From contig CM068838.1 in assembly GCA_028554795.2 (NCBI GenBank), positions 126,965,928 through 127,029,927 on the forward strand: a stretch of DNA of 64,000 nt. Direction: 5' to 3'. The stretch's first letter is position 1; each line of letters begins with the position of its first letter. Positions 13,273-24,337 of the stretch are shown here, in pieces. The position numbers and the translations under genes were made by a program. Under the pieces are notes generated by a model. The model was given only the letters and a program-made list of their open reading frames with translations, ran no database searches and was not told the origin of the DNA. Source of the DNA: Sinohyriopsis cumingii. Its lineage: Eukaryota > Mollusca > Bivalvia > Unionida > Unionidae.

Positions 13273-13395
13273 CCACGGTCGGACAGGTCTCATAGACTCG
13301 CCCACAATCACATCAACCTCTTTCCCCGAGTAGTTCGCAAACAATTCCAGGTCAGTGACTTCACCCGGAAATCTCACATACTCCCAATCCGACAT
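13273..13395 (-). CDS. Possible initial coding exon, unrecognised protein
   Basis: On the minus strand an ATG at 13395 follows an in-frame TGA four codons upstream. It opens 41 codons (MSDWEYVRFPGEVTDLELFA...) up to TGG followed by GTGAAT, a usable splice donor. Codon use is mixed in G and C at third positions (GTG, GAC, CTG, GCG), unlike the AT-rich flanks, and the segment is more GC-rich than its surroundings. I recognise no domain. The in-frame stop upstream means it could only be a first coding exon. Another candidate first exon lies about 0.4 kb further upstream, so at most one would be the start of a given transcript. Chance remains possible. Confidence 0.25.
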
Positions 13396-13781
13396 TGGAA
13401 TCGTTCAGACCGACTACACTGTTATAGGTTCGTGCATAATTGGTTTTTATTCTTGACTAAGATGTTCTCTTCACCTGTGGTATAACCAGAGTCTCGTGTT
13501 GATGAAAACAGACTCGCTCCTATTAGTGCGCAGTCAGATCTGTGTTGTATTAAAACACCTTCAACCTTTTTGTACCTCTTAAATCTTGCTGTCTGAAATT
13601 CAATTATACATTTCAGAGCCTCAGTGATGAATTTTAGACATTCCCCTTTGGGTGGGGACAGCTTTAATAAGCAGTATAGTCAAGATGCTCTCCCACTTAT
13701 AGTGGAGTTGAAGCGATGATTTAAATCGATACCCGCCTGCTGGGAGAACAGACTATGTCGATGGTACCGCTTGACACTTAC

Positions 13782-13928
13782 TGAAGATGATCTGGTTGAA
13801 CATAGATTCTTTTCAAGCAGTTCGTGTCTTCGTTTTGGGTTGACAAATGCAACGCCTCGGGTCAGTTTTAGGACTTCAGCGTCTTCAGGGATCCAGTTCG
13901 ACAGGTTGATAACCAGCGACATGGACAT
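13782..13928 (-). CDS. Possible initial coding exon with consensus splice donor
   Basis: A minus-strand ATG at 13928 has an in-frame TAA four codons upstream. Forty-nine codons follow (MSMSLVINLSNWIPEDAEVL...), ending TCA followed by GTAAGT, a textbook donor. The exon would be 147 nt and end in phase 0. Third positions are rich in C and G (TCC, CTG, ATC, AAC, GTC, CTG, ACC), which is unusual for this window. A TATATAAATA box-like stretch lies only about 8-17 bp upstream of the ATG, too close to be the promoter of this start. The exon abuts the 30-bp satellite that begins at 13951. No homologue is recognised. Confidence 0.28.
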
Positions 13929-13950
13929 GAAATATATTTATATACATTGA

Positions 13951-15369
13951 GATTGTACAGATCCAGGTTGTACAGGTCAATATTATACGGATCTAGATTG
14001 TACAGGTCTATATTATACAGCTTTAGATTGTACAGATCAATATTATACAGACATAGATTGTACAGGTCTAGATTGTACAGGTCTAGAATGTACAGGTCTA
14101 TATTTTACAGATCTAAATTGTACAGTTCTAGATTGTACAGGTCTATTGTATACAGATTTAGATTGTACAGGTCTATATTTTACGGATCCATATCGTACAG
14201 GTCTATATTGTACATGTCTATATTATACAGATTTAGATTGTACATGTCTATATTTTACGGATCTATATCGTACAGGTCTATATTGTACATGTCTATATTA
14301 TACAGATTTAGATTGTACAGGTCTATATTAGACAGATTTAGATTGTACAGGTCTATATTATACAGATCTATATTTTACAGACCGAAATTGTACAGTTCTA
14401 GATTGTAAAGGTCTATATTTTACAGATCTAAATTGTACAGGTCTATATTATACAGTTCTAGATTGTACAGGTCATTAGTATACAGATTTAGATTGTACAG
14501 GTCTATATTATACAGATCTATATTGTACAGGTCTATATTATACAGATGTAGATTGTACATGTCTATATTATACAGATGTAGATTGTACAGGTCTGCATTA
14601 TACAGTTCTAGATTGTACAGGTCTATATCGTACATGTCTATATTATACAGATGTAGATTGTACAGGTCTATATTATACAGATGCAGATTGTACAGGTCTA
14701 TATTATACAGATGTAGATTGTACATGTCTATATTATACAGATGTAGATTGTACAGGTCTATATTGTACATGTCTATATTATACAGATGTAGATTGTACAG
14801 GTTTATATTGTACAGGTCTATATTATACAGATGCAGATTGTACAGGTCTATATTGTACAGTTGTAGATTGTACAGGTCAATATTATTCAGACATCGGCTG
14901 TACAGTTGTAGATGTACATGTCTATATTATACAGATGTAGATTGTACAGGTCTGTATTATACAGTTCTAGATGTACAGGTCTATATCGTACATGTCTATA
15001 TTATACAGATGAAGATTGTACAGGTCTATATTATACAGATGCAGATTGTACAGGTCTATATTGTACAGCTGTAGATTGTACAGGTCAATATTATTCAGAC
15101 ATCGGCTGTACAGTTGTAGATGTACATGTCTATATTATACAGATGTAGGTTGTACAGGTCTGTATTATACAGTTCTAGATGTACAGGTCTATATCGTACA
15201 TGTCTATATTATACAGATGTAGATTATACAGGTCTATATTATACACATGCAGATTGTACAGGTCTGTATTGTACAGCTGTAGATTGTACATGTCAATATT
15301 ATTCAGACATCGGTTGTGCAGTTGTACATGTACAGACCTAGGTTCTATAGATAGATTGTACAGATCTAG
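13951..15369. repeat. 30-bp satellite array of about 47 units, with 208-bp higher-order repeat at its right end
   Basis: The unit is about 30 bp, built as GATTGTACAGGTCTATAT followed by TATACAGATCTA or variants. TGTACA and TATACA palindromic cores recur every 15 bp, so each unit is itself an imperfect dimer. In the right part, the word CAGACATCGG recurs at 14888, 15096 and 15304, exactly 208 bp apart. Each 208-bp block equals seven units minus two bases (the 'GTAGATGTACA' junctions lack a T). Long frames occur on both strands (213 codons at 14433-15074 plus; 116 codons at 14420-14770 minus) as LYRS/YNIDLYN peptides. They follow from the period being divisible by 3, and the 1-bp indels of the 208-bp blocks shift them. 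I do not regard them as genes. Confidence 0.93.
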
Positions 15370-16269
15370 GTCGTGAAGATCTCAGTTATTTTAATATAGC
15401 GAACTTGAATCTGCTTTGACAGAGAATACAACATTTTGAAAATGTATAAGAAAAACGCCAACATCTTGATTTTGTTATCGGTTTCTTGAACTCAGAATAC
15501 CACGACAGGATTTAAAAAATATAGGAAAACCTACGACCAATAATATTAAATTAAGATTGATTTCGTTTATTTATTTGATTTTATTTCTTGGAGAAGGAAA
15601 TGCACAGCAGATGGACTAACTAGGAAGGACTTCAGACACATTGCACCGTTACTAACTCACAGAGGTGATAGGAGTACATAATGATTCATTATAAAAAAAA
15701 ATATGCTGTCGACTTTATATTGTATTTCATTATCAAAAAGAAACAGGCATTAAACAACATTTGTTGAAGTAACTGTTTATTTCTAATGAAACAATACAAA
15801 ACCACTTAAATAATTCTATTGCACGCAGAGTCCCAGAGCGGCACACGCCAACATATCACGATTGCCAAGTTTTCTCAAATTTCTTACAGTTACTACTGTT
15901 ATTATTATTATTTGTGCGAAAAGACTTTATTTCGAATGTAACAGTTAATGTGTATGTCGAAACATATTACATGTCTAATTTATCAACAGTAAGGCCTAAT
16001 TCATTCTGAAGATTCGTCCATAGACAATCCCTGCTAAAGGTCATGCCAATGAACACTTTGTACGGGAAGCCATTAGGCAGTCGAGGCTCCTGTCTATCAG
16101 ACACGAGACAATTTGAGAAGAACAATTTAAGTTTTACAGGTAAATTTAATACGAGCACGAGATCGTTGTGACAAAGGTCCGCGATCCTGGCTCCAAATCC
16201 GGAATCCTAGTAATTAATTTCAAGCATTTGTCTCTTTCGATAACGTCACTTCCGATGGTTCTGCCCGAC
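15370..16269. other. No firm feature; weak minus-strand frame at 15967-16158
   Basis: A minus-strand frame (63 codons, stop at 15967-15969) has an AG-ending segment (CTGATAGACAG) before GAGCCTCGACTG and a fairly balanced residue mix (EPRLPNGFPYKVFIGM...). It could be a 3' exon, but it is not distinguishable from chance without homology. Confidence 0.25.
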
Positions 16270-16425
16270 TAAATGCATGCATATGGCAAAAACAAGACAA
16301 TAAGAAAGCACCATAAATAGTTAAATGCATGCATGGTGCAGAAGCAAGAAAATACGAAATCATCATAAACCACTGAACGCATGCATATTGCAAAACAAGA
16401 CAATACAAAATCATCATAAATCAGA
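16270..16425. repeat. About 52-bp tandem repeat, three degenerate copies
   Basis: Three copies begin with a GCATGCAT core near 16274, 16325 and 16379. Each is followed by an A-rich part (GCAAAA.CAAGACAATA.GAAA.CA.CATAAA). Confidence 0.8.
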
Positions 16426-18751
16426 AGTATACATGAAACATCTATCGGTGTTCTTTATGTGACAGCGAGAGCCTTTTCATTTAAATATTACAATTACGAT
16501 AATAAATATGGCCATTCCAAAATCTACCTTAAATCTTATGCTTATGTTGGTATAGTTTATATTTATATTTTTATACTTTATATTTATATTTTTATAATTC
16601 ATATTTATACTGGTATTTATATTTGTATAATTTCTCTTCTGAGACAACATACAGTTTAAAGACTTTATACGATTTTGGGTTACAATAATATCCGCTTTCT
16701 ACGTGTTTTTCGGAAATTGCAATATTTTTAAAATATTTTATTTTATTTTTTATGGAGTGTCTGAACGACATCTTTTTCTTCTTCCATGTAAATAAAAGAA
16801 TCGATATTGCATTCAGGCGAGATACACGTTTTGGCAGAAATCCAGCGTATTATGGCTTCTAAAATAATAACATTTCTGTGGAATATTTTCATGCTATTCT
16901 TCTCTCTTTAAATAAAATTATGCTCTCCGTTTATTTTGTTTTCTATTTTTTTCTATTATGATAATGTTAATAGCAATAATGGTAGTTTCTTATTCTAATA
17001 TATTCTCATCTATTTCCTGAATACATAGGAGAATAATTCCAATTTGTATAAATTGACTGCGTTTTTTACGTTTTGATTGGATGTAAACGGTCACGTGATA
17101 CTGATCGATTTTTTTTTTTTTACACATCGATACATTCTGCGGTCTACTTTTGGTTCCATCTTACCAGATCATTTGATGTGAAGTTTTATCTATATCAACG
17201 CCTTACACCTTAACAATAATAACAACAAGCTCCCACCCATCCACTCCTGTGATTTCAGATCAAAAATGACAAGCCACAGTTTAAAATCGACCATTAGAAG
17301 TTAAACCAATGTAATTGCACAGACCTTCCTGCACTCTAACACTCACCCCTTTTGCCGAAGAAGGCTTTTGGCAAGCTTTAGAAGCCAATCTTGGGAAATT
17401 TTTGCATTTCACTTAGACAACATGTTACAGCAGCGGTTAATAAAGGTCAGGTTCATATGTCAACCAAGGGATGTAACTAAAAAATGGACAGGATTTTGCT
17501 TTTGAAAGATCGAAATGTGTAGAAAGTAACAACGACGTTGCTATAACAACACTTGCCATACGCAAGCGTAATTAAAAAAAAAAAAAAGAAAGAATAAGAA
17601 GAAGGAATATTCATAGTTTAACCGCAATAACCATTTTTTATATATTAAAATAATGATCATAACAATATATCAATGACATGACCCGCTATGACATTCTAAC
17701 CCGTATCACAGTATAAAGAATCGATGAATCTTGGCTAGTGAAGATAGGGCTATGTATTCTATCTCAGTTAGGAGGCTACTGAAAGAAAACGTTGAAGTAC
17801 ATAAAAATGAATGTTTTGTTGATTAAATATGCTGATCCGATGTTAGGAAGGAAGTAAATTGGATCCTATAATAAAATCGTTTCCGAAGGATGTACAATCA
17901 CACGCATTTCCTAATGTCGTTATAATGTCAACATATTGTGATATATATCGTTTTTCCATGACATATATGCATTTAAGTCATTGTATACAATTGTAGCTAT
18001 AACTTCTTTGTACATATTGCGCCATGACGCCATTTTATTTATAAGTTTGATTGACAACAATACAAAGGGGGTTTAAACAATCGGAACGCCCTCGGCTTTT
18101 TCCTTCAATAAGTGGGGGGGGGGACTTTGTAAATACTAGCCATTTTGAACTTGTCCATTGTTGTATGAACATCACAATAAAATCATTGAGGTCACAATAA
18201 TTCGGTACACGTCATCACTAAGAGCAATGTACGCAAAAGATCCAGGTTTTGGAACCTAAATGATTTATCCATTATTTTTTTACATTTGAAAGTTTCAGGC
18301 TAAAATTGCATGCATTTCATTGATGGTTGAAATGTCGTGAAATGTTATTTTCCTTGTATCCAGTAGATGTTCACTGCCCAAAAGCTTACCAGCTTTGTTT
18401 AAGCATCGTCGACTGTACTAACTTCGTGCTCGTCCTTGCTTCGTGCTGCATGTTTCTCGCGACCTCGCTCGCTTTTTGAGATCCTGATGTCATTAACTGA
18501 TTGACAGCGACAGTAAGTGCTGATTAAGAAATATTTGACGAAATAAAATTTAAATAGTAGCATAGTTCAAATAAAAGAAAGCACATTGGAAATATGCTAT
18601 TTAACTAATGCCATTTTTGCCTCGAGTTTATAACCACTGTTCACATGTTGGTTTAATAGATATTTTTATTTGCGTGAAACCCAAAACATATTTTTATGAT
18701 GAGAAAGGCAATGCAGAATCTTCGCTACTATAACATACTATCTTAGGAAAA
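16426..18751. other. AT-rich sequence without supported features
   Basis: It contains a short TATATTT-rich stretch (about 16555-16630), A and T homopolymers (17111-17122, 17573-17586) and a run of nine G at about 18115-18123. No gene or RNA is supported. Confidence 0.4.
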
Positions 18752-18763
18752 TAAATAAAATGA

Positions 18764-19017
18764 TGTTGTTGTTGTTGTAATGGGGTTTAACGCCATTTTT
18801 CAGTACAAGATAAGCTTTGTATGGCGGCCAGTATTAATGGTGGAGGAAGAACCCGGCAAAACCCGGGAAAGAACCACAAACCCACGAGAAGCTACCGGCA
18901 AGCTTTTTCACATACCCACATTAGCCGAGCCCGAGACTCGAACCCACACAGACAGAGGTGAGATGGCAGTAATCCATAACGGTGAGCGCTTTAGACCACT
19001 CGGCCACTCGGGGCCCC
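18764..19017 (-). mobile_element. tRNA-derived SINE, family 1, copy 1
   Basis: Full-length copy of about 254 bp on the minus strand. The 5' head is tRNA-like, with a box A region (TGGCCGAGTGGT) and a box B (GTTCGAGTCTC) as in RNA polymerase III promoters. The body contains CCGGGTTTTGCCGGGTTC and ends ATGGCGTTAAACCC followed by a (CAA)n tail. It is flanked by a perfect 12-bp target-site duplication, TAAATAAAATGA, at 18752-18763 and 19018-19029. It is non-autonomous and would rely on a LINE for retrotransposition. The 88-codon plus-strand frame over it is incidental. Confidence 0.92.
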
Positions 19018-19029
19018 TAAATAAAATGA

Positions 19030-20238
19030 ACAACTCTGCAGAATGAAAATTTTCACTGGAATATTTCAATATAAAGTGAAAAACTCTTTGTTATTTAAAA
19101 ACTTTGAAACAAATCTTATACAAATTCACCACGTGTGTAAATATGGTGTATTTTATCGTATGTTTGAAGGAAAGAAAGTGCATTTTATTTTTCTGCCCTG
19201 ATATCTTGGTCAAAATTGTTTAATTGCAGTTCATATGCGTGTAAAATAAATGAAATGCATTACAGATGCAAATATTAATAACACAGGACATAACCGATCA
19301 AATGATACATATTGACCTAAAAGTCACGTTCCAATCTTACGTCACGTGGCATTTATTTGGGGCAAGAACCATCAATGTACTTCCGGAAATAGACAACTCA
19401 CGATACATTTGTAAAAATGGATGCTGGCAAAGAATAAGAGTTTATAAACATTTTTACAACCAAGAAAAAATTAGCAGATACTGTTCAACACTTTATATGG
19501 CGAGTTTCAGTTTCACACAGTATTAAAAAATAAGCGTTACAATTCACGTTAAGGAGACGAACCGTGGCAGGTAGAGAATTTCGCTAGTAATAATCAGATT
19601 CTCTTTCTGTGAGCCGAACTTCGACTCGCACCGGAAAGAGACAAGTGTGCTCCAAATGGGTTTTAACATCGTAAGTAATTATTTTTGTTATCTTTTTATC
19701 GTTTCAATTTATTTAACTGGTCATGTCCTGTTTTTTAATTTCTTGGGTTCGGATGTATGAACCGAAACAAATTTGATTTCATTTGACTCCGCCCAATGGT
19801 AGTACTGAACAGCAACCTGATTACAATCGGATCTACGCTGTCCTACTTGAAGATATGACAGCGACCGCTTAGGGGTCAGGTTCTGTGACCTGTGTTATTA
19901 CCATAATTGCTAATTGTATCAGCCAATCAGATGAAGTTCTTGTTCAGAAGATCTTCTTGTTTGGGAGACAAAGCAGTGTAGTCAAGAGCATCAATGTGTG
20001 CCCAACGATTTGATTCACTTTCAGATACTTTTAAGCTGTATTTCTTTTGGTTAATACAAGCAGAGGTACATTGTAACATTTTAACCATGTGGCAAGGTCG
20101 ATTATGAAACCGTTACCGAAAATTGGATATTCTGTTTAGTTCTATTTGCGATCGAAATAAATATTTTTCAAATATACTTTAAGTGTAACATTCTACCTAA
20201 CTCCCTCGGCGGAAAAACAAAATTCATAAGTTGTAAAT
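19030..20238. other. No firm feature; possible donor-bearing ATG at 19656
   Basis: Mostly AT-rich, with a slightly GC-richer island at about 19550-19680. Within it the plus strand reads ATGGGTTTTAACATC directly followed by GTAAGTAA, which could be a short first coding exon. There is no supporting downstream exon, so it remains a bare signal. Confidence 0.25.
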
Positions 20239-20258
20239 GAGAGAGAGAGAGAGAGAGA
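20239..20258. repeat. (GA)n microsatellite
   Basis: A pure dinucleotide run of about ten units. Confidence 0.88.
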
Positions 20259-20870
20259 TTCCATGCACCCTCATTTTCATAGTTGATGTTGTTCAGAAGT
20301 ACATTTATTTAACCGGTCCGAAATCTATATGGCAATTCTATTTGACATCATATAGGGTCACTCGTGGTGACTTCTTCCTCTCTTTTTTTTTCTGAATAAA
20401 AAGTCTTCATTGTTTGATAGTAATCACAAGCACCCCCCCTCCTTGCCATTTACAGACGTTTGTTTTCAGCTGATAAGAAGAGTTGGTAATTTTATACAGA
20501 GATTGTTTATCACTTCGTACTGTGGTCTTGGATCGAAGTACAAGCAACCCGACTCCTATGAAAACTTGCAGAAAACAAAAAAGATATGCAGGTAATGAAG
20601 TAGCCGAAACTAAATTCTTGTCTTCCATCCATCTGTCTATGCGGTTACCTATCGACCTTTGTCCGTCTTGTGTATCACTTGTTCAGTGTCTCTGTCTCTC
20701 TGTCTCTAACTCTGTATGTGTTCTTTTTCCTACACCCCCCCCCCCTCAAAACTCGTCATGTTAGGTATAGGCCTATATAGATCTCATGAGCCTATTAGAC
20801 TGAAAACTTACTGTAACAAAAGTTGTAACAAAACTTGTGGTCGTGGATCTATGCTAAAGCACCCCCTCTA

Positions 20871-21196
20871 TCTGTATGTCTGTCTGTGTTTCTCTATGTC
20901 TCTATCTCTCTCTCCCTGTCTCTCTATCTCTCTCTCTCTCTAAACTCGTCATGTTAGGTATGGACCTATACAGATCTCTCTCTCTAAACTCGTCATGTTA
21001 GGTATGGGCCTATACAGATCTCTCTCTCTAAACTCGTCATGTTAGGTATGGACCTATACAGATCTCTCTCTCTAAACTCGTCATGTTAGGTATGGGCCTA
21101 TACAGATCTCTCTCTCTAAACTCGTCATGTTAGGTATGGGCCTATACAGATCTCTCTCTCTAAACTCGTCATGTTAGGTATGGACCTATACAGATC
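20871..21196. repeat. CT-rich tract followed by 44-bp minisatellite, six copies
   Basis: A TCTG/CTCT-rich tract leads into six near-identical 44-bp units starting at 20941, 20985, 21029, 21073, 21117 and 21161. Each unit has TAAACTCGTCATGTTAGGTA, then TGGRCCTATACAGAT, then a (CT)n spacer. The R position alternates A,G,A,G,G,A, which suggests expansion through dimers. A diverged single copy of the unit lies upstream at about 20748-20787 (CTCGTCATGTTAGGTATAGG), also preceded by CT-rich sequence, and may be the source. The last unit stops at ACAGATCT. The low divergence points to recent expansion. Confidence 0.94.
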
Positions 21197-22316
21197 TCAA
21201 TAACCATGTTGACTGGTTTTTATGAAAGTAATACATGACTTGCGGATGATGATACTCCCTAATTTCGTCATCGGTAGACATGTGCTGACACAAAAAATTA
21301 AAGGAATTTGAATAAAAATAAAAATCTAGACAACCTTTAATTTAAATCAGTTTGAAGAAGCAATAAGCTATACAGATTTGACATGTTTTTAATCTGAACC
21401 ATTTTTAACAAATAAAGCACACATATTCCGAAGGAAAAAAAAAACAACAACTTTCAAATCAGTGACATACATCTACTTATGTGCAATCTGGAAAATCTGT
21501 ATTGGCACTTTAAGAAGATGACCAATGTAGCCTGTCCCGTTACTATTCCAAGTACAGTGATAATTGCTAGCTACTGAGGAGTGTTTGTTTTGGCATTACA
21601 CCGGAATTTTAGCTCCGACTCCGGGGTCGTGACCGCTTCCCTAGACAGCGAAATCTGGGCAAGGAATGAAATTGCAGTTGTTAATTAGAACGTTTTCAAA
21701 GATCGGATTAGAAACTGTTTGTATAAAGAATATAGGTAATTATGCATCGCCTGTATAAGATTAAGTACCACAAGGGAATTTGTGACAATACAATACCGTG
21801 TATAATCTCATATAGCAATAAGACAATCTGTCTCGACACTATAGTCTACGGATTCCATAGTATGCCATGAAAATGTGAGCTCTCTTTGTGGGATTGATAC
21901 GTATAATTCATTCGATCAATATAAATTATGTCATGGGGAAAATTTTCAGGTACTTTTAATAATCAAAAGAATGCAGTACATTCAATAAATATTATTGGAT
22001 AGACTTCTACATTCCTTTATCTCTTCTTTCCTTTTTTCCCCCAGTGATCCCTTCCTATGTTGAGAATGGAGTCGTATAAATTCAACGTAAAGCAGAATCA
22101 TTAAACCGTAATGCAAAGCCGCAGGTTGTTACCTTCAAAATGCAAACTAACAGAGAACACAATTACCTCAAAATGTTGAGTCCATAATTGCCTCAAAATG
22201 GAATCAGAGTAATTACCTAAAAGACAATCTAGTTCTGAGAATTATAATTACACCACATATTTATCACATTAAGTAGAATAAAATATGCCGATATTTGGTC
22301 CCTGTCGAACAAAATA
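21197..22316. other. No recognised feature
   Basis: AT-rich sequence with no supported gene, RNA or repeat. Confidence 0.4.
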
Positions 22317-22328
22317 TAGCTTCATGTT

Positions 22329-22577
22329 GTTGTTGTTGCTGGGTTTAACGCCGTTTTCACCACACTAGATGTTATACATGGAGGCCAATATAACTGGTGG
22401 AACAAGAACCCGGGAAAACCTCGGGAAGAACAATCGACCTACAAGGAAGCTAGGGGATAGCTTTCTCACGTACCCACATTGACCAAGCCAAAGACTTGAA
22501 ACCATGCAGACAGAGATGAGACAGCAGTGATCCACAACGGAGAGAGTTACAGACCACTCGGCCAACCGAGGCTCCCG
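22329..22577 (-). mobile_element. tRNA-derived SINE, family 1, copy 2
   Basis: About 249 bp, minus strand. It has a tRNA-like head at the right end (GGCCGAGTGGTCTGTAAC on the minus strand), the conserved body and a (CAA)n tail at the left end. It is flanked by a perfect 12-bp duplication, TAGCTTCATGTT, at 22317-22328 and 22578-22589. Box B is degraded (GTTTCAAGTCTTTGG), so this copy has probably lost promoter strength. It is more diverged than copies 1 and 4. Confidence 0.9.
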
Positions 22578-22589
22578 TAGCTTCATGTT

Positions 22590-23696
22590 AAATGCAGAAG
22601 GATAGCAGTATCTTTATCTTAAAGTCGAGGCCGCGCTATAAAAAGAGTGCTTGACAGCTGTACCTTCATGTTAAAGGCCAACGCCACGCCATAAAAATGA
22701 GCGCAGGTACCCTTTGCTTCAGTATGATTTTAGCTGTCGTCGAGGAGAACTCCTTATTGATGTCTGATTGGCTGTTAGGCAAAGGAAGTACATGATAGAA
22801 CGATTGACAGGTGACGCTTAACCCCTGATATACCACCTCTGACAGTTAAATAGTTGTAAAGATAATTAGTTCACTTATCAATCACCACATAATTGACCTA
22901 TAGGTGTTTCGTATTCACACTTTATTTTAAACAGTTTGGTAGCTTGTGTCCACCTAGTCTATTAGCACAGTATTTTACTAACAGCGTTATAGGGACCAAC
23001 CGATTTCAAAGAACGATCCTTAATTATATATGAATTACATGAGTGCACCCGTCAGAAAATAGCACTGGACTGAATAAGAAAAAGGTAGCACGTCATGCAC
23101 TCGATAACAAAACGGATTCAGAGTTGACTTTCCCCGCGAGAACAGACGACACACAAAAAATGATTTTGGGGGATGGGATCCGGAGCTAATTTTCTGTATG
23201 ACTTTCCATGCGACAACAGACGGGATATGAGAGAACAGACGGATTCCTGATCTGACGTCGAGGACTGTCCCTGCCAAAAACATCAGCGTTTGAAAGCATA
23301 AGACAACCCCCAACCCCCAAATCAAAACAATATTCCATTCTGAGAATGCAAATAAAACGTGAGAAGGCTTGTTTACTCATGCTGTCTGCGTCTATGGTAA
23401 AACGTTAGCCTTTCACGTCCTTACGCGCTTGCATTGATGTTCAATTAATTACGACATAGTGTGTAATGACGTATTGGCTCATTCTTATTACTTACTAGTA
23501 CGTTTGACACATTGTATTCACCCACACATCTCATAGACATTTAAAATAACAGTCAGGTACAATTTAATATTTACCATGACGTATATAATAAATATAAAAA
23601 AAATGCATTCAATTATGCGTTCACGAATTATGATTATGATTCATAATTCACAAAGTCTAATTAAAGTAGTCCACTTCATCTTTTTATAGACTGCAT
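22590..23696. other. No gene supported; weak tandem duplications
   Basis: A roughly 75-bp degenerate duplication is visible at about 23115-23250 ('GACTTTCC..GCGA.AACAGACG' occurs twice). A second pair repeats 'TTCATGTTAAA' with 'GCCATAAAAA' or 'GCTATAAAAA' at 22583-22700. The minus-strand 96-codon frame at 23035-23325 covers the first duplication and is unrecognised. Confidence 0.4.
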
Positions 23697-23727
23697 GCAT
23701 GTATGTATGTATGTATGTATGTATGTA

Positions 23728-23783
<56 letters not shown>

Positions 23784-23966
23784 TGTTTGTATGGATGGAT
23801 GGATGGATGGATGGATGGATGGATGTATGTATGTATGTATGTATGTATGTATGTATGTATGTATGTATGTATGTATTTATGTATGTATGTATGTATGTAT
23901 GTATGTATGTATGTATGTATGTATGTATGTATGTATGTATGTATGTATGTATGTATGTATGTATGT
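23697..23966. repeat. Compound microsatellite: (ATGT)n-(GT)n-(GCGT)n-(GGAT)n-(GTAT)n
   Basis: Five motif blocks in succession: ATGT (23697-23733), GT (about 23733-23764), GCGT (23765-23784), GGAT (23791-23824) and GTAT (23824-23966, with one TTTATG interruption near 23877). Each block differs from its neighbour by one base in the motif, consistent with point mutation and then slippage. Frames of 90-135 codons here are repeat translations. Confidence 0.95.
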
Positions 23967-24337
23967 GCGCCCCATCCCAATAAAAGTTTATGTTTGAACG
24001 GAATTTTGGACTTTCAGTGGGCTTACCCCCATGATCCTCCGGCAGTTTCGGAGGTTGCTTGGAAAGTTGCTACGCCGCTGTCTCAATTCAATTCTATTAT
24101 TTATTTCTGAAGCCTGGGCATCGATGTCTGTAACAGAATATGAGAAAACAAATTGTGATAAATTGAGCAGGTGTATGGCATGATGCATAGCGAAACAAAA
24201 GAACACACAATTTGTATTCTTTTCCACTCTTATGTTTACTACAGAAATTTGAAAAGGCAACTTCTTTATTTCATTATTACTTCAATTTAATATAAAAATA
24301 CATTTATCCAAGCTATGAACTCCATTTTCACACTGCT
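23967..24337. other. No recognised feature
   Basis: Short spacer between the compound microsatellite and the 22-bp minisatellite, with no supported feature. Confidence 0.4.

Noticed and set aside
14433-15074. 213-codon Tyr/Arg-rich frame as a protein gene
   Set aside because: It lies wholly in the 30-bp satellite. Frames are also open on the other strand, and frame is lost at the block junctions.
22600-22710. Pair of TATA-box promoters (TATAAAAAGAG and CATAAAAATGAG)
   Set aside because: They fall in a local degenerate duplication in AT-rich DNA, with no associated frame or start signal.
23684-24110. Frames of 90-135 codons of MYVC/THIHTY type
   Set aside because: They are translations of TATG and TG repeats.
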